DNA of 64,000 nt from Paenibacillus alginolyticus DSM 5050 = NBRC 15375 (GTDB lineage Bacteria; Bacillota; Bacilli; Paenibacillales; NBRC-103111): assembly GCF_000422905.1 (NCBI RefSeq), contig NZ_AUGY01000018.1:1-64000 (forward strand). The letters run 5' to 3'. The position numbers and the translations under genes are program-made. Every line of letters starts with the position of its first letter. Position 1 is the stretch's first letter. A model generated the notes under the pieces. It saw only the letters and a program-made list of their open reading frames with translations, was not told the DNA's origin and did not search any database. Below, one piece after another: positions 53,757 to 62,556 of this stretch.

Positions 53757-55204
53757 GAGGACTCCCCGCCTTGGCGTGTGTCATCCTTCGTATGTAATGC
53801 CTTCGGTCTTCGCTTCATTTTGTTCCACGGCTTGGCCAATACGGAAGAGATAATATCCCTGAACTGTGGCGGCGACAAGGGCGATAAGTAAGGCACTCCG
53901 AATGATTCTAATGTTGACAAATATAAAACGAGCCCCATGAGGGATACCATAAACCCGTAAATACCGAAAATTGTGGATATGATTAAAATTATGATCCGCA
54001 GCACGGTAATCGTTCCCGCTAGCGATTGATTCACTAGGGTGTACATCGATATCGTCGAAATGGAGGTCACCACTAATGTTGTAGGGCTCGTAATTCCCGA
54101 ACGTATCGCGGCGTCCCCAACAATAAGCCCGCCAACGACAGTGACCGTTTGACCTACCACCTTGGGCAGCCGCGCTCCCGCTTCACGAAACATTTCGAAC
54201 AGCAGCAGCATGATAATAAAATCCATCGGACCTGACAAGGGTAAACCCAACCTGGATGTAGCGATAGTAGCTACTAACGGATACGGGATTTGGTCCAGAT
54301 TAAAGGCGGATAGTGAAATCCAAAAACCAGGCAATAAGGCTGAAACGATCAACCCGCCTATACGCAAAATACGTTCGAACGCGACATAATAGTAGGGGGC
54401 ATGCACATCTTCAGGGGATTTCAATATATACATCAAATTCGCCGGCGCAATAATAACCATGGGTGAACCGTCCACGATGACCGCGAATCGTCCGCGCAGC
54501 AAGCAATCCGCTATATAATCGGGTCTTCCCGCATAATCCAACAGGGGAAAGAAGGGGTATTTGCGCCCAGACATCTCACCTTCTAATTGCGAGCTGCTAA
54601 TCAGGGCATCAACGTTAATAGCTTGAAGCCGCTGCTTTGCTTCCTGGAGGATATTCGGATTTATTACATCGCCTATATAAAGGAGAGCTACCGAGGTGTT
54701 ACTTCTCGTCCCGATTTGCATTTTTTCAACGCAAAGACTGCGCGTCAGCAAGCGTTTGCGAACGAGCGCGATATTCGTAACGATGCTTTCTGTAAAGGCG
54801 TCTCTTGGACCTTTGATAGATGTCTCTGTACTCGATTCCTCTGGTGAGCGGTTGGGTGGCGCAGATATATCCAGTGCATACAATAATTGCGTCTCTTCAA
54901 AAAATAAGATCAGCGATCCTGCATACAACGAAACCGTCATCGACTCTTTGGCGTTAGATCCCGTAATTTCAATCAATTGAAGCATCGTATTCACATCTAG
55001 CTTAGACGCACTAATAGCAAGTTCATTTTTAAATAGACCTTCAAGCTTAGGCAGTACAAGATTCTCGATATGATCCATATTGGTCATACCTTCGCAGTAC
55101 ATGAGCAACACTCGCCCCTTCGGATGAGCATCCGATAATCGGTAAGATTTCACGATCACATCGTCAGACAACGCAAACCAATCTCGAAAATCCTGCTCAT
55201 TCAT
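53753..55204 (-). CDS. gerA: Spore germination protein GerA
   Basis: A 483-residue membrane subunit of the germinant receptor in the spore inner membrane. The N-terminal hydrophilic domain (residues about 1-270) is followed by five or so membrane segments. The family core FPLLDYAGRPDYIADCLLRGR precedes MVIIAPANLMYILKSPEDVHAPYYY and GLPLSGPMDFIIMLLLFEMFREAGARLPK. The order gerB-gerA-gerC, with TAATG and ATGA overlaps at both ends, indicates coupled translation. Such operons are normally made in the forespore under sigma-G; no clean sigma-G site was seen. Confidence 0.95.
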   Translation of the reverse strand: MNEQDFRDWFALSDDVIVKSYRLSDAHPKGRVLLMYCEGMTNMDHIENLVLPKLEGLFKNELAISASKLDVNTMLQLIEITGSNAKESMTVSLYAGSLILFFEETQLLYALDISAPPNRSPEESSTETSIKGPRDAFTESIVTNIALVRKRLLTRSLCVEKMQIGTRSNTSVALLYIGDVINPNILQEAKQRLQAINVDALISSSQLEGEMSGRKYPFFPLLDYAGRPDYIADCLLRGRFAVIVDGSPMVIIAPANLMYILKSPEDVHAPYYYVAFERILRIGGLIVSALLPGFWISLSAFNLDQIPYPLVATIATSRLGLPLSGPMDFIIMLLLFEMFREAGARLPKVVGQTVTVVGGLIVGDAAIRSGITSPTTLVVTSISTISMYTLVNQSLAGTITVLRIIILIISTIFGIYGFMVSLMGLVLYLSTLESFGVPYLSPLSPPQFRDIISSVLAKPWNKMKRRPKALHTKDDTRQGGESS

Positions 55205-56295
55205 TAGGCATTCTTCTCCTTTCGTTTCCCCGGCAGGATCGACATCACAAGCAAGACAAGAAGCAAGCTTAAGCCTATTCCAAACATAATGGGATAATAT
55301 CTATTTTGAATGAGATGCACCATCTGGTTGTCTGTAACTGGGTACAAGCTCGCCGCTAGGAACAACAGGCTGATCCCCATCAGCATTAGAGTCCGTGTGC
55401 GCTTCTTTTGAATACCAATAAGATCCACACTAAGAAACATTAGCATCGACGTCCGGACACAAGCCCCTGATATCCATTGGAAAATAGACAAGAAATCCAA
55501 ATGGGAAATATATTTCCCCAAGGTAACCATGCGCCACTGTTCAAAGGCTGGATACCTTATATCCGCGGCTTCAAAAGGACCGAATATGGCAATAGCGCCC
55601 GTTAACGGTCCTATGGTAAGTCCAATCATAATTGCTGCAAGAATCAATAAAGCCGACAGCCGGATACGGGAATCGACATGATGTTGGAGGAATACAAGAG
55701 TTAGCAGTTCGAAGGAGGCGCCACAAGTAAGCATGATGGAAGTAAGTGTAGGTCCATAACCGTGTGTAAATAAAGGCGTAAGCAGGCTGTAGTCTTTATA
55801 CTGGAAATTAGCTCCCATCACAAAATACCCAAGAAAAACGACAACCGGCAGTAGAATGCCTGAGGTAATTGCAATCGCTCGCACCCCTGATCTCGCCGCG
55901 AAAAAGCAAAAAATTATAAACAGAAGAGCAATCATGAAAGGCGGTGTCCGAGGTAAATAGGTCACATTTGTCCATGTCACCATCTCTTTTATAGTTATTA
56001 TTGCATTTACAAAACAAATGGTAATGAGACCTAGTTTGAATAGAATAACGACCACTTTCCCAAATTTTTGTTTAATCCACTCCATCATGTTCATCTGTTT
56101 CGTACGTTTAACGACGATATAAAGCAGACATACCCATAGGAGCAAAGGAATCAGGGCGACAGCTGCGCCGAACCAGGAATCACGCTTACCTAAATGCAGC
56201 AGCACCGGAATTAATAAAACATGGTTCGTGATGCCAATGGATAGGACTAAGATAAAATATAATTGAAGCGCGGTAATTTTCTTGGTTCCGGACAT
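55204..56295 (-). CDS. gerB: Spore germination protein GerB (GerAB/ArcD-like permease)
   Basis: A 363-residue polytopic protein of the spore germination (amino-acid permease-like) family, with about ten hydrophobic segments. It starts TKKITALQLYFILVLSIGI, contains WTNVTYLPRTPPF, and ends with a Lys/Arg tail. It recognises the nutrient germinant together with GerA. The ATG at 56295 has GGGAG 8 bases upstream. Its TAA overlaps gerA's ATG. It is transcribed away from bluB. Confidence 0.94.
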   Translation of the reverse strand: MSGTKKITALQLYFILVLSIGITNHVLLIPVLLHLGKRDSWFGAAVALIPLLLWVCLLYIVVKRTKQMNMMEWIKQKFGKVVVILFKLGLITICFVNAIITIKEMVTWTNVTYLPRTPPFMIALLFIIFCFFAARSGVRAIAITSGILLPVVVFLGYFVMGANFQYKDYSLLTPLFTHGYGPTLTSIMLTCGASFELLTLVFLQHHVDSRIRLSALLILAAIMIGLTIGPLTGAIAIFGPFEAADIRYPAFEQWRMVTLGKYISHLDFLSIFQWISGACVRTSMLMFLSVDLIGIQKKRTRTLMLMGISLLFLAASLYPVTDNQMVHLIQNRYYPIMFGIGLSLLLVLLVMSILPGKRKEKNA

Positions 56296-56450
56296 TAGCT
56301 AATCTCCCACATTGGTATTAGGTGGAAACTTTTTATAAATTAAGATTTCCTATTCCTGCGGATTTATGCGGTGCGGCAAATTAGATTTAGACGCCTATCG
56401 AAATTAGGTCTTCCATCGATTGCAAAAAGAGAAGAGAGGGTGTAAATTTA

Positions 56451-56495
56451 ATGAATAATGACATAGTACGGCAGCTTGATGAAGGGGTGAGGTGA
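56451..56495 (+). CDS. Possible 14-residue upstream ORF of bluB
   Basis: ATG 56451 lies 9 bases downstream of GAGAGGGTG and opens 14 codons (MNNDIVRQLDEGVR). Its TGA (56493-56495) overlaps a GTG start candidate of bluB at 56492. This could couple translation. No homology is known. Confidence 0.35.
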   Translation: MNNDIVRQLDEGVR

Positions 56496-56500
56496 AAGGA

Positions 56501-57154
56501 ATGTTTACGGAAGAAGAAAAAGAGGGCTTGTACAAAAGCATTTATACAAGAAGGGATGTACGCACATTTTTATCGGATCCTATCCCTGAAGAAACGATAA
56601 TGAAATTATTAAATGCAGCACACCATGGTCCTTCAGTAGGATTTATGCAACCCTGGAATTTTATCATCATTTCTTCAGATAAAGTGAAAGAACGTTTGGC
56701 TTGGGCGGCAGATAAAGAGAGACGGGCCTTAGCCATTCATTATGAAGATACACGACAAGACGAATTTCTAAATCTCAAGATCGAAGGCATCAAACAAGCA
56801 CCAATTACGATTTGCGTTACTTGTGACCCTACACGCGGCGGTTCTCATGTGCTAGGAAGAAATTCTATACCAGAAACCGATATCATGTCTGTTGCTTGCG
56901 CGATTCAAAACATGTGGTTAGCAGCATGTGCAGAGGGATTAGCTATGGGTTGGGTAAGCTTCTATAAGAAAAATGATGTGCGAGATATCCTAGGGATACC
57001 TCCTCATATTGATCCAGTAGCCTTGCTATCTATTGGATTCACAGAAAATTATCCAGAGAAGCCCATTTTAGAGACAGCCAATTGGGAGAAACGCCGCAGC
57101 CTGACGAATCTAATATTCAGCGAGACTTGGGGACATTCAAAAGGTTCAATTTAG
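56501..57154 (+). CDS. bluB: 5,6-dimethylbenzimidazole synthase
   Basis: A 217-residue flavin-destroying nitroreductase-family enzyme that converts FMNH2 and oxygen to the lower ligand of vitamin B12. Visible features: IYTRRDVRTFLSDPIPEE (FMN phosphate contact), HHGPSVGFMQPWNFIII, NSIPETDIMSVACAIQNMWLAACAEGLAMGWVSFY (cut here into parts of one run), and ANWEKRR at the end. The length and motifs separate BluB from ordinary nitroreductases. ATG 56501 fits homologue starts; a GTG at 56492 overlaps a short upstream ORF. No cobalamin riboswitch was seen, and no other B12 gene adjoins. Confidence 0.88.
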   Translation: MFTEEEKEGLYKSIYTRRDVRTFLSDPIPEETIMKLLNAAHHGPSVGFMQPWNFIIISSDKVKERLAWAADKERRALAIHYEDTRQDEFLNLKIEGIKQAPITICVTCDPTRGGSHVLGRNSIPETDIMSVACAIQNMWLAACAEGLAMGWVSFYKKNDVRDILGIPPHIDPVALLSIGFTENYPEKPILETANWEKRRSLTNLIFSETWGHSKGSI

Positions 57155-57192
57155 CATATAAGACGATTGATCCAGATCTAACTTTCGCAAGA

Positions 57193-57226
57193 AAAGCCGC
57201 CCTCCTATCAATCAGAGGGCGGCTTT
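57193..57226 (+). terminator. Rho-independent terminator of bluB
   Basis: AAAGCCGCCCTC (57193-57204) pairs perfectly with GAGGGCGGCTTT (57215-57226). The T-run after it is short. Confidence 0.75.
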
Positions 57227-57243
57227 GTGCATCCTATTTTATA

Positions 57244-57324
57244 TTAGAATGTTGCGAGAATGATGACCAACAGAATGTACAGAACCAATACAATAGCTGT
57301 GTTAGAATATCCAACGCCTGACAT
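57244..57324 (-). CDS. YjcZ-family sporulation peptide
   Basis: A 26-residue peptide, MSGVGYSNTAIVLVLYILLV then IILATF. It matches the YjcZ/TIGR01732 group of tiny sporulation membrane proteins: a short N-terminal G/Y/N segment and one transmembrane stretch. ATG 57324 has GGGAGG 7 bases upstream. It lies between the bluB terminator and helD on the minus strand. Many such peptides are present in Bacillus and Paenibacillus spores. Confidence 0.8.
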   Translation of the reverse strand: MSGVGYSNTAIVLVLYILLVIILATF

Positions 57325-57416
57325 GGCTATTCCTCCCTTCTGCCTGCAAGAACCTTTTCTTTCTTGTTGCTCGATCTATCCTATGTCGGGCAGGGCAGAT
57401 GTGTATGGACGAATGT

Positions 57417-59714
57417 CTATTCGTTCAGGAGAAAAGGTGTCAATTCACCTAGATAAAACACGTCTAGGTGATGAAGGGCACGGGTGCAAGCGGTGTAAAA
57501 CAGCTTGCGTTCCTTCGCTTCCGCGTAGACAGCCGCCCCGGCATCGTAGAGAATAACGGCGTCGAACTCGAGCCCTTTGGCGAGGTACGCCGGCAGAATC
57601 ATGACGCCTGCCTCATAGTGCAGCGTCTCTTTGGTGATCCGCGCGAGTCCCGGCAGCAGCGGCTTAAGGCTAGCGTACGCGCGGCGCGTCTCGCGCTCGG
57701 TCTTGCAAATGATCGCGACGGAGCTTGCACCGCCGTCGCGCCTAGCGATTGCCGCCTCAGCAACGAGGCGGCTGAGGCGGCCATCGTCCGCCGCGCGCAG
57801 AACACGCGGCGCCTCGCCGCTGCGGCTGAACGGCTCGATCGGCTCGCCGCCCGGCAGCACGCGACTAGCGAAATCAACGATTTCGCGCGTCGAGCGGTAG
57901 CTCTTGACGAGGCGGATCGTCTCCGTCTCGTCTTCCTTCATCAGCTCGCTAATGGAGCTGTACTCGCTCGGTTGCCCCTCGCCATCCGAACTGCTCGCGT
58001 TCGCGTGCGTGAAGATCCCTTGATTCCAGTCCCCGAGCAGGGTAAACCGAGCACGCGGGAACAGCTTCTTCAAGTACGCATAGTGAAACGGCGAGTAATC
58101 TTGCGCTTCATCCACAAGACAATAGCGGATGGTGCCTACGCGCAGCTGTCCCTCAACGAGGCCCTTCAAATAGACAAGAGGTGTCGCATCCTCGTAATGC
58201 AGCATTCCCTTAGCAAGCGCGTCTGCCGTGAAGGCGCTGATCGTATCCCAAGCTGCGGGCAGGCGCTGCCCCTCATGGTGCATAAGCTCTTGATGCAGCT
58301 CACGATTTGTATAAAGGTCTTGGTACATCCCGAGCACGTCCACATAAGCTAGCTTCCGCGCCTTCTCCTTAAGAGGAGCAATCGCTTTATGCGCTTTGAC
58401 CTTGCTCATCTTTTTCATCTCTGGCTCGGTGCCCACATATTTCGGCTCCCGCACCATTTTACGATAAAACCTCTTCTGTACATCCACTTGAAATTCATCC
58501 AGCTTCTCCAGCATCCACTCCGATAACTGCTCCATCCGTTCACCCAAAGCAAGAATAGAGGACTTGCTGTAAAACCGTTCGCTAAGCTCCTCGGCGGTAA
58601 TCAACACTTTCTTACCTACCGATAAATCTTGGAATCGGATTCCACCGTTTTTCAGCTTCTCCCCGTAGGCCTCAATGACACTGAGAAAAGCAGCGGACGT
58701 TTTGTAATGAATGCTTTGCAGCCGCGCTGCGTAAGCGGGATCTTGATCCGTCCCCGTAAGGATAAACTCCAATTGATCGTAGGGATCTTCCAGCGCTAGA
58801 CCCGTGTCGCTTAATTTATGTGTTAAATAGTCTTGGAATGTCGTTTGCTGCATGGTAGCTTCGCCAAGCTCCGGCAGTACGTGAGAGACGTAATCGCTGA
58901 ACAGGGAGTTCGGCGAAAACAGAATCATATTGTCGGCGCTAAGCGTCGTCCGATATTTGTAGAGCAAATACGCGATGCGCTGCAGCGCGACGGAGGTTTT
59001 GCCGCTGCCGGCCGCCCCCTGCACGACGAGCACCTTGTGCCGATCATCACGGATGATCTGGTTTTGCTCGCGCTGGATCGTCGTGACGATGCTGTGCATC
59101 TTCTCGTCGGCGCTGCGGCTTAGCATCTGCTGAAGCATCTCGTCACCGATGGAGATCCCCGTATCGAACACGTCCTGCAGCACGCCGGCCTTGATGATGT
59201 ACTGGCGCTTGAGCATCAGCTCGCCGCTGACATCCATCTCCGGTGTCCGATACGTCGCTGGGCCCGGCGGATAGTCATAGAACAGACTGGCTATAGGCGC
59301 GCGCCAGTCGTAGATAAGAATTTCATCCGTCTTGGCATCTATGAAGGACGTCAGTCCGATATAAATCTTCTCGCGCTCCTGCTCTCCGCTCTCCTTGAAA
59401 TCAATGCGGCTGAAATATGGCGCATCGACGACACGCTGCAGCTTACGCAGCGCATCCTGCGCCAAGCGATAGCTGCGTTCTTGACCCTGCAGCACGTGCT
59501 CCTGCTGGGCCATACTCGCTGCCGTCTCAATCAAATCATCCGCATTATCCGCATTGACCGAGATATCATCCCAGAAGCTGCGGCCAATTGCTGTCGCTTC
59601 CGATCGTCGCTCATCCACCGTTTGGCGCAGCTCTTCAATTCGCTGCTGTATATTACCTCGGACAGAGGCAACGCGCTGCGTCTCCCTCTCCCGTTCTTCG
59701 TTCTCTATAGGCAT
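57417..59714 (-). CDS. helD: RNA polymerase recycling motor ATPase HelD
   Basis: A 765-residue superfamily 1 (UvrD/Rep-like) ATPase that binds stalled RNA polymerase and releases it from DNA or RNA. The N-terminal coiled coil (residues about 5-110, rich in E, R and Q) is the arm that enters the polymerase channel. Walker A is GAAGSGKTSVALQRIAYLLY (near 236), motif II is CLVDEAQDYSPFHYAYLKKL, motif III is LLGDWNQGIF, and the last motif ends YTACTRALHHL. The ATG at 59714 follows GGAGTGAG. The C-terminal third (57480-57960) is strikingly GC-rich relative to its neighbours. Confidence 0.93.
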   Translation of the reverse strand: MPIENEERERETQRVASVRGNIQQRIEELRQTVDERRSEATAIGRSFWDDISVNADNADDLIETAASMAQQEHVLQGQERSYRLAQDALRKLQRVVDAPYFSRIDFKESGEQEREKIYIGLTSFIDAKTDEILIYDWRAPIASLFYDYPPGPATYRTPEMDVSGELMLKRQYIIKAGVLQDVFDTGISIGDEMLQQMLSRSADEKMHSIVTTIQREQNQIIRDDRHKVLVVQGAAGSGKTSVALQRIAYLLYKYRTTLSADNMILFSPNSLFSDYVSHVLPELGEATMQQTTFQDYLTHKLSDTGLALEDPYDQLEFILTGTDQDPAYAARLQSIHYKTSAAFLSVIEAYGEKLKNGGIRFQDLSVGKKVLITAEELSERFYSKSSILALGERMEQLSEWMLEKLDEFQVDVQKRFYRKMVREPKYVGTEPEMKKMSKVKAHKAIAPLKEKARKLAYVDVLGMYQDLYTNRELHQELMHHEGQRLPAAWDTISAFTADALAKGMLHYEDATPLVYLKGLVEGQLRVGTIRYCLVDEAQDYSPFHYAYLKKLFPRARFTLLGDWNQGIFTHANASSSDGEGQPSEYSSISELMKEDETETIRLVKSYRSTREIVDFASRVLPGGEPIEPFSRSGEAPRVLRAADDGRLSRLVAEAAIARRDGGASSVAIICKTERETRRAYASLKPLLPGLARITKETLHYEAGVMILPAYLAKGLEFDAVILYDAGAAVYAEAKERKLFYTACTRALHHLDVFYLGELTPFLLNE

Positions 59715-59735
59715 ACGGTCTCACTCCAGTTCTAT

Positions 59736-60707
59736 CTATTTATATACACCGTGGATCACCTCTTCAAATTCAGGCTCTTCCATATGTACGTCATCCATAT
59801 CGCCCCAGCTGCTGACGATTCGCAGCACTTCCATCGCTTTCAGCTCCTGACGGTTGCAAGCGATCGTGAGACAATTCGCTTCTTGCTCCACCACGCGAAA
59901 CGGAAGCTCCCAGCCGGCAGGAACTTGGATTTCACCTCGATAAGTAACCTTCATCATCGTTGGTAAGCCAATGCGCTCCCGCAGCTCATCGATCGACCCG
60001 TCATAGCCGATTTGCCCATGATTGATCACGATGACTCGTTTACACAATTGCTCGATATCATCCATATCATGCGTAGTCAGCAGAATCGTCTTACCGAAAT
60101 CTCGATTTAATGTCTGAAGAAAGCCGCGAATGTTCCGCTTGGCGACAACATCCAATCCGATAGTCGGCTCATCCAGAAATAAAATATCCGGATCATGCAG
60201 CATCGAAGCCGCCAAATCGGCCCGCATCCGCTGACCAAGGGACAGCTTCCGCACAGGCGTGTCCATCAGCTCCTTCAGTTCCAGAAGCTCTGTCAATTCG
60301 CCTAATCTGCGGCGGGCGGTGCTTTCCTCCACCCGATACATCGCCGTAAGGATCTCATAAGAATCCTTCACCGGCAGATCCCACCACAGCTGACTGCGCT
60401 GACCGAATACAACGCCAAGCTGCCTAACGACTCGCCTTCGATGCTTCTGAGGACTATACCCGTGGATTAACACCTCGCCGGAGGTGGGGTGAAGAATGCC
60501 GGTGAGCATTTTGATCGTCGTCGACTTTCCCGCTCCATTAGGTCCAATATACCCGACGAACTCGCCAGATTCAATCTCGAAGCTTACATCGTGCACCGCT
60601 TCCTTCTCTTTATAGGCTCGTGAGAACAAAGTTCGAATGCCAGAGAACCTGCCTTCTCTGACTAGCGGAGTTTGAAAGGTTTTGCGCAAATTCGTTACGG
60701 TTATCAT
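59736..60707 (-). CDS. ABC transporter ATP-binding protein (ABC-2 exporter)
   Basis: A 323-residue ATPase. Walker A is GPNGAGKST (near residue 54), the signature is LSLGQRMRADLAASML, and Walker B is ILFLDEPTIGLD, with H-loop TTHDMDD. An extra C-terminal beta domain follows from about 230. It forms an exporter with the two permease genes upstream, the arrangement seen in DUF990-type ABC-2 systems. The function is unknown. ATG 60707 has GGAGGG about 17 bases upstream. Confidence 0.9.
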   Translation of the reverse strand: MITVTNLRKTFQTPLVREGRFSGIRTLFSRAYKEKEAVHDVSFEIESGEFVGYIGPNGAGKSTTIKMLTGILHPTSGEVLIHGYSPQKHRRRVVRQLGVVFGQRSQLWWDLPVKDSYEILTAMYRVEESTARRRLGELTELLELKELMDTPVRKLSLGQRMRADLAASMLHDPDILFLDEPTIGLDVVAKRNIRGFLQTLNRDFGKTILLTTHDMDDIEQLCKRVIVINHGQIGYDGSIDELRERIGLPTMMKVTYRGEIQVPAGWELPFRVVEQEANCLTIACNRQELKAMEVLRIVSSWGDMDDVHMEEPEFEEVIHGVYK

Positions 60708-60743
60708 GTTTTCTTGTAATCCCTCCTTGTATGAAGCCCTTGA

Positions 60744-61535
60744 TTAACTTCCTGTGCTTTGATAGCGAGATAGTCCTAGCTTCCAGAAGCGCATGGCCAG
60801 CCAGAGCGCAGCGAATGAAACCGCAATAGTTCCTAGCAGCATCCCGATGCCGCCTTGATGTCTTAGCAAGTATAAAGTAGGTATGTAATTGACGAATCCT
60901 ACCGGAACGAGCACCAACAGCGCGCCCTGCAGCCACTTTGGATATAAGGAAAGCGGATAGCGCGCCGCGGTTTGAGAAGCGTCTTCGGTCATATTTTGCA
61001 GGGATTCGATCCGGGTCAGCCAAAAGCCGGCTGCTGCAGTTGCCAAACCAATGGCGAATAAAATAATGGCACCCGTTAGGATAATTAACACCGTTAAAGG
61101 TACGGCTGACCATCCGATTTGTCCATTAGCCATCAAGGCTTTCATAGCGATAAAAAGTAAAATGATGCCTTGCCCTACTTCGGCAAATAAGACACGTGAA
61201 TTTTGTGTCATCAGCGCCAGCAGCACAGGGACAGGCCGTGTGAGAAGCGCATCCAGATCACCGGAAACGAGATATTTCTCTAGATGATGCACATCGGAAG
61301 CCAGCGTGCGATAGATCGCTTTGGATATCATCATGACCCCATACAGATAACACACCTCGTACAGTGTCCAGCCTTTGATATTGCCAAAACGCATCATCAC
61401 GAGCGCCACCATCAGAAATTCTGAGATATGTACAAAGGAAGCCATCACGGTCGAAAAAAAGAAATTAAACTTATACTGCATTCGGCTTCGCAAGCTCGCC
61501 TTGATCAGCAATATATAGAGCCTTACTGACATCAT
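60744..61535 (-). CDS. ABC-2 family transporter permease
   Basis: A 263-residue membrane protein with six hydrophobic segments. The cytoplasmic motif VSGDLDALLTRPVPVLLALMTQ, the SGD-D-LL-RP loop, marks DUF990/ABC-2 permeases. It pairs with the next permease and the ATPase. I chose ATG 61535, 10 bases after GGAGG; it overlaps the stop of the upstream permease gene. No substrate can be assigned. Confidence 0.88.
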   Translation of the reverse strand: MMSVRLYILLIKASLRSRMQYKFNFFFSTVMASFVHISEFLMVALVMMRFGNIKGWTLYEVCYLYGVMMISKAIYRTLASDVHHLEKYLVSGDLDALLTRPVPVLLALMTQNSRVLFAEVGQGIILLFIAMKALMANGQIGWSAVPLTVLIILTGAIILFAIGLATAAAGFWLTRIESLQNMTEDASQTAARYPLSLYPKWLQGALLVLVPVGFVNYIPTLYLLRHQGGIGMLLGTIAVSFAALWLAMRFWKLGLSRYQSTGS

Positions 61536-62308
61536 CCGCCTTGCACCTCCAGCTTTCTGCGTACCCCTTGCGTAACCGCCAAACAGACACAAGTAAACCC
61601 GATGCCCCATAGGAGAGCTCCGAGCACAACAGTTCCTTGTTCAAGCTGCATGTAAATACGAGTTGGGTAATAGAGTAGATAGGGATATGGTGTGTAAAAG
61701 CTAATCGTGCGGAGCCAACCTGGCAGCCATTCAAGCGGAATGAAAAAACCAGAGAGCAGTGTACTGAAGGAATAATTAACCCAGTAAAACCAACGAGATT
61801 CTGTGGTCCACAAGGCTGCTACGCCTATCAAATAATTTGTGCAAATGGAGATATATGCCGCCAAGACGAGCGCAATCGCTGTCCAGCCATAAACCGAAGC
61901 GTGATGTGGAAGCTGTAAGGAGAAAATAAAGTAATAGAGGGCATAAATCGGGATAAATTTATAAAGAAACTGATAATATACCTGGCCCCATTCCCGGCTC
62001 ATCGCCTGATAGAATAAGTGTACCGGCCGCATGAGATCGACCGCAATTTGCCCGGTGCGCACCGATTGCTCGAGCCCGAGTCCATTCGTCGTGAACTGCG
62101 TAATCCAAAGGATTGCTTGGTTAAAAGCAATATAACCTACAATCCCTTTAGCCCCGTATTCACCGAGTGACGAGTCGCTCCCCAAACCGGTCCAGATGCT
62201 GGCATAAATGAAGCCAAACACCGCGCTCACTGCATTGTGCAGCAGATGCGAACCGCGATACTGCAAATTCCTCGCATACGCCTTGCGCGCCAAAACCGCG
62301 AAAAGCAT
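61532..62308 (-). CDS. ABC-2 family transporter permease
   Basis: A 258-residue membrane protein with about six hydrophobic segments. It starts MLFAVLARKAYARNLQYRGSHLLHN and contains VRTGQIAVDLMRPVHLFYQA and FIPLEWLPGWLRTISFYTPYPYL, all typical of the ABC-2 partner subunit. AGGAGGTG precedes ATG 62308. It is the first gene of the exporter operon, with a TGATG-type overlap into the second permease. Confidence 0.88.
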   Translation of the reverse strand: MLFAVLARKAYARNLQYRGSHLLHNAVSAVFGFIYASIWTGLGSDSSLGEYGAKGIVGYIAFNQAILWITQFTTNGLGLEQSVRTGQIAVDLMRPVHLFYQAMSREWGQVYYQFLYKFIPIYALYYFIFSLQLPHHASVYGWTAIALVLAAYISICTNYLIGVAALWTTESRWFYWVNYSFSTLLSGFFIPLEWLPGWLRTISFYTPYPYLLYYPTRIYMQLEQGTVVLGALLWGIGFTCVCLAVTQGVRRKLEVQGG

Positions 62309-62500
62309 AAAACACCTCCTGAGCTGTTTTGATCCTTATCCACTAGCTTTTTTTTGCAGCCGCCGCGTAGAGACGGAAGTCTATATTACCAAAATTCCCC
62401 TAACCATGGCAATGATTATTTTTTTACCGCAGATGAAGGCCACACTTAACGATGAAAAACATCGTCTCAGCTCACCGCCCTCCACCACAACTAAAATACG

Positions 62501-62543
62501 AAAAAGTCCCCGTCTCGTCGCTCAAAGCAACAAACAGGGACTT
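62501..62543 (-). terminator. Terminator of the LTA-synthase-like gene
   Basis: AAGTCCC (62504-62510) pairs with GGGACTT (62537-62543), followed on the minus strand by TTTTTCG, 14 bases after the stop. The remaining gap, 62309-62500, shows nothing I can name. Confidence 0.7.
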
Positions 62544-62556
62544 CTCTTCTATTCTC

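Noticed and set aside
57040..57320. A cobalamin riboswitch or B12 operon near bluB
   Set aside because: No B12-box-like segment was found upstream, and no other cobalamin gene is in the window.
57468..58352. A 294-codon open frame antisense to helD
   Set aside because: It mirrors the GC-rich codons of helD, is Arg-rich, and has no ribosome site or known motif.
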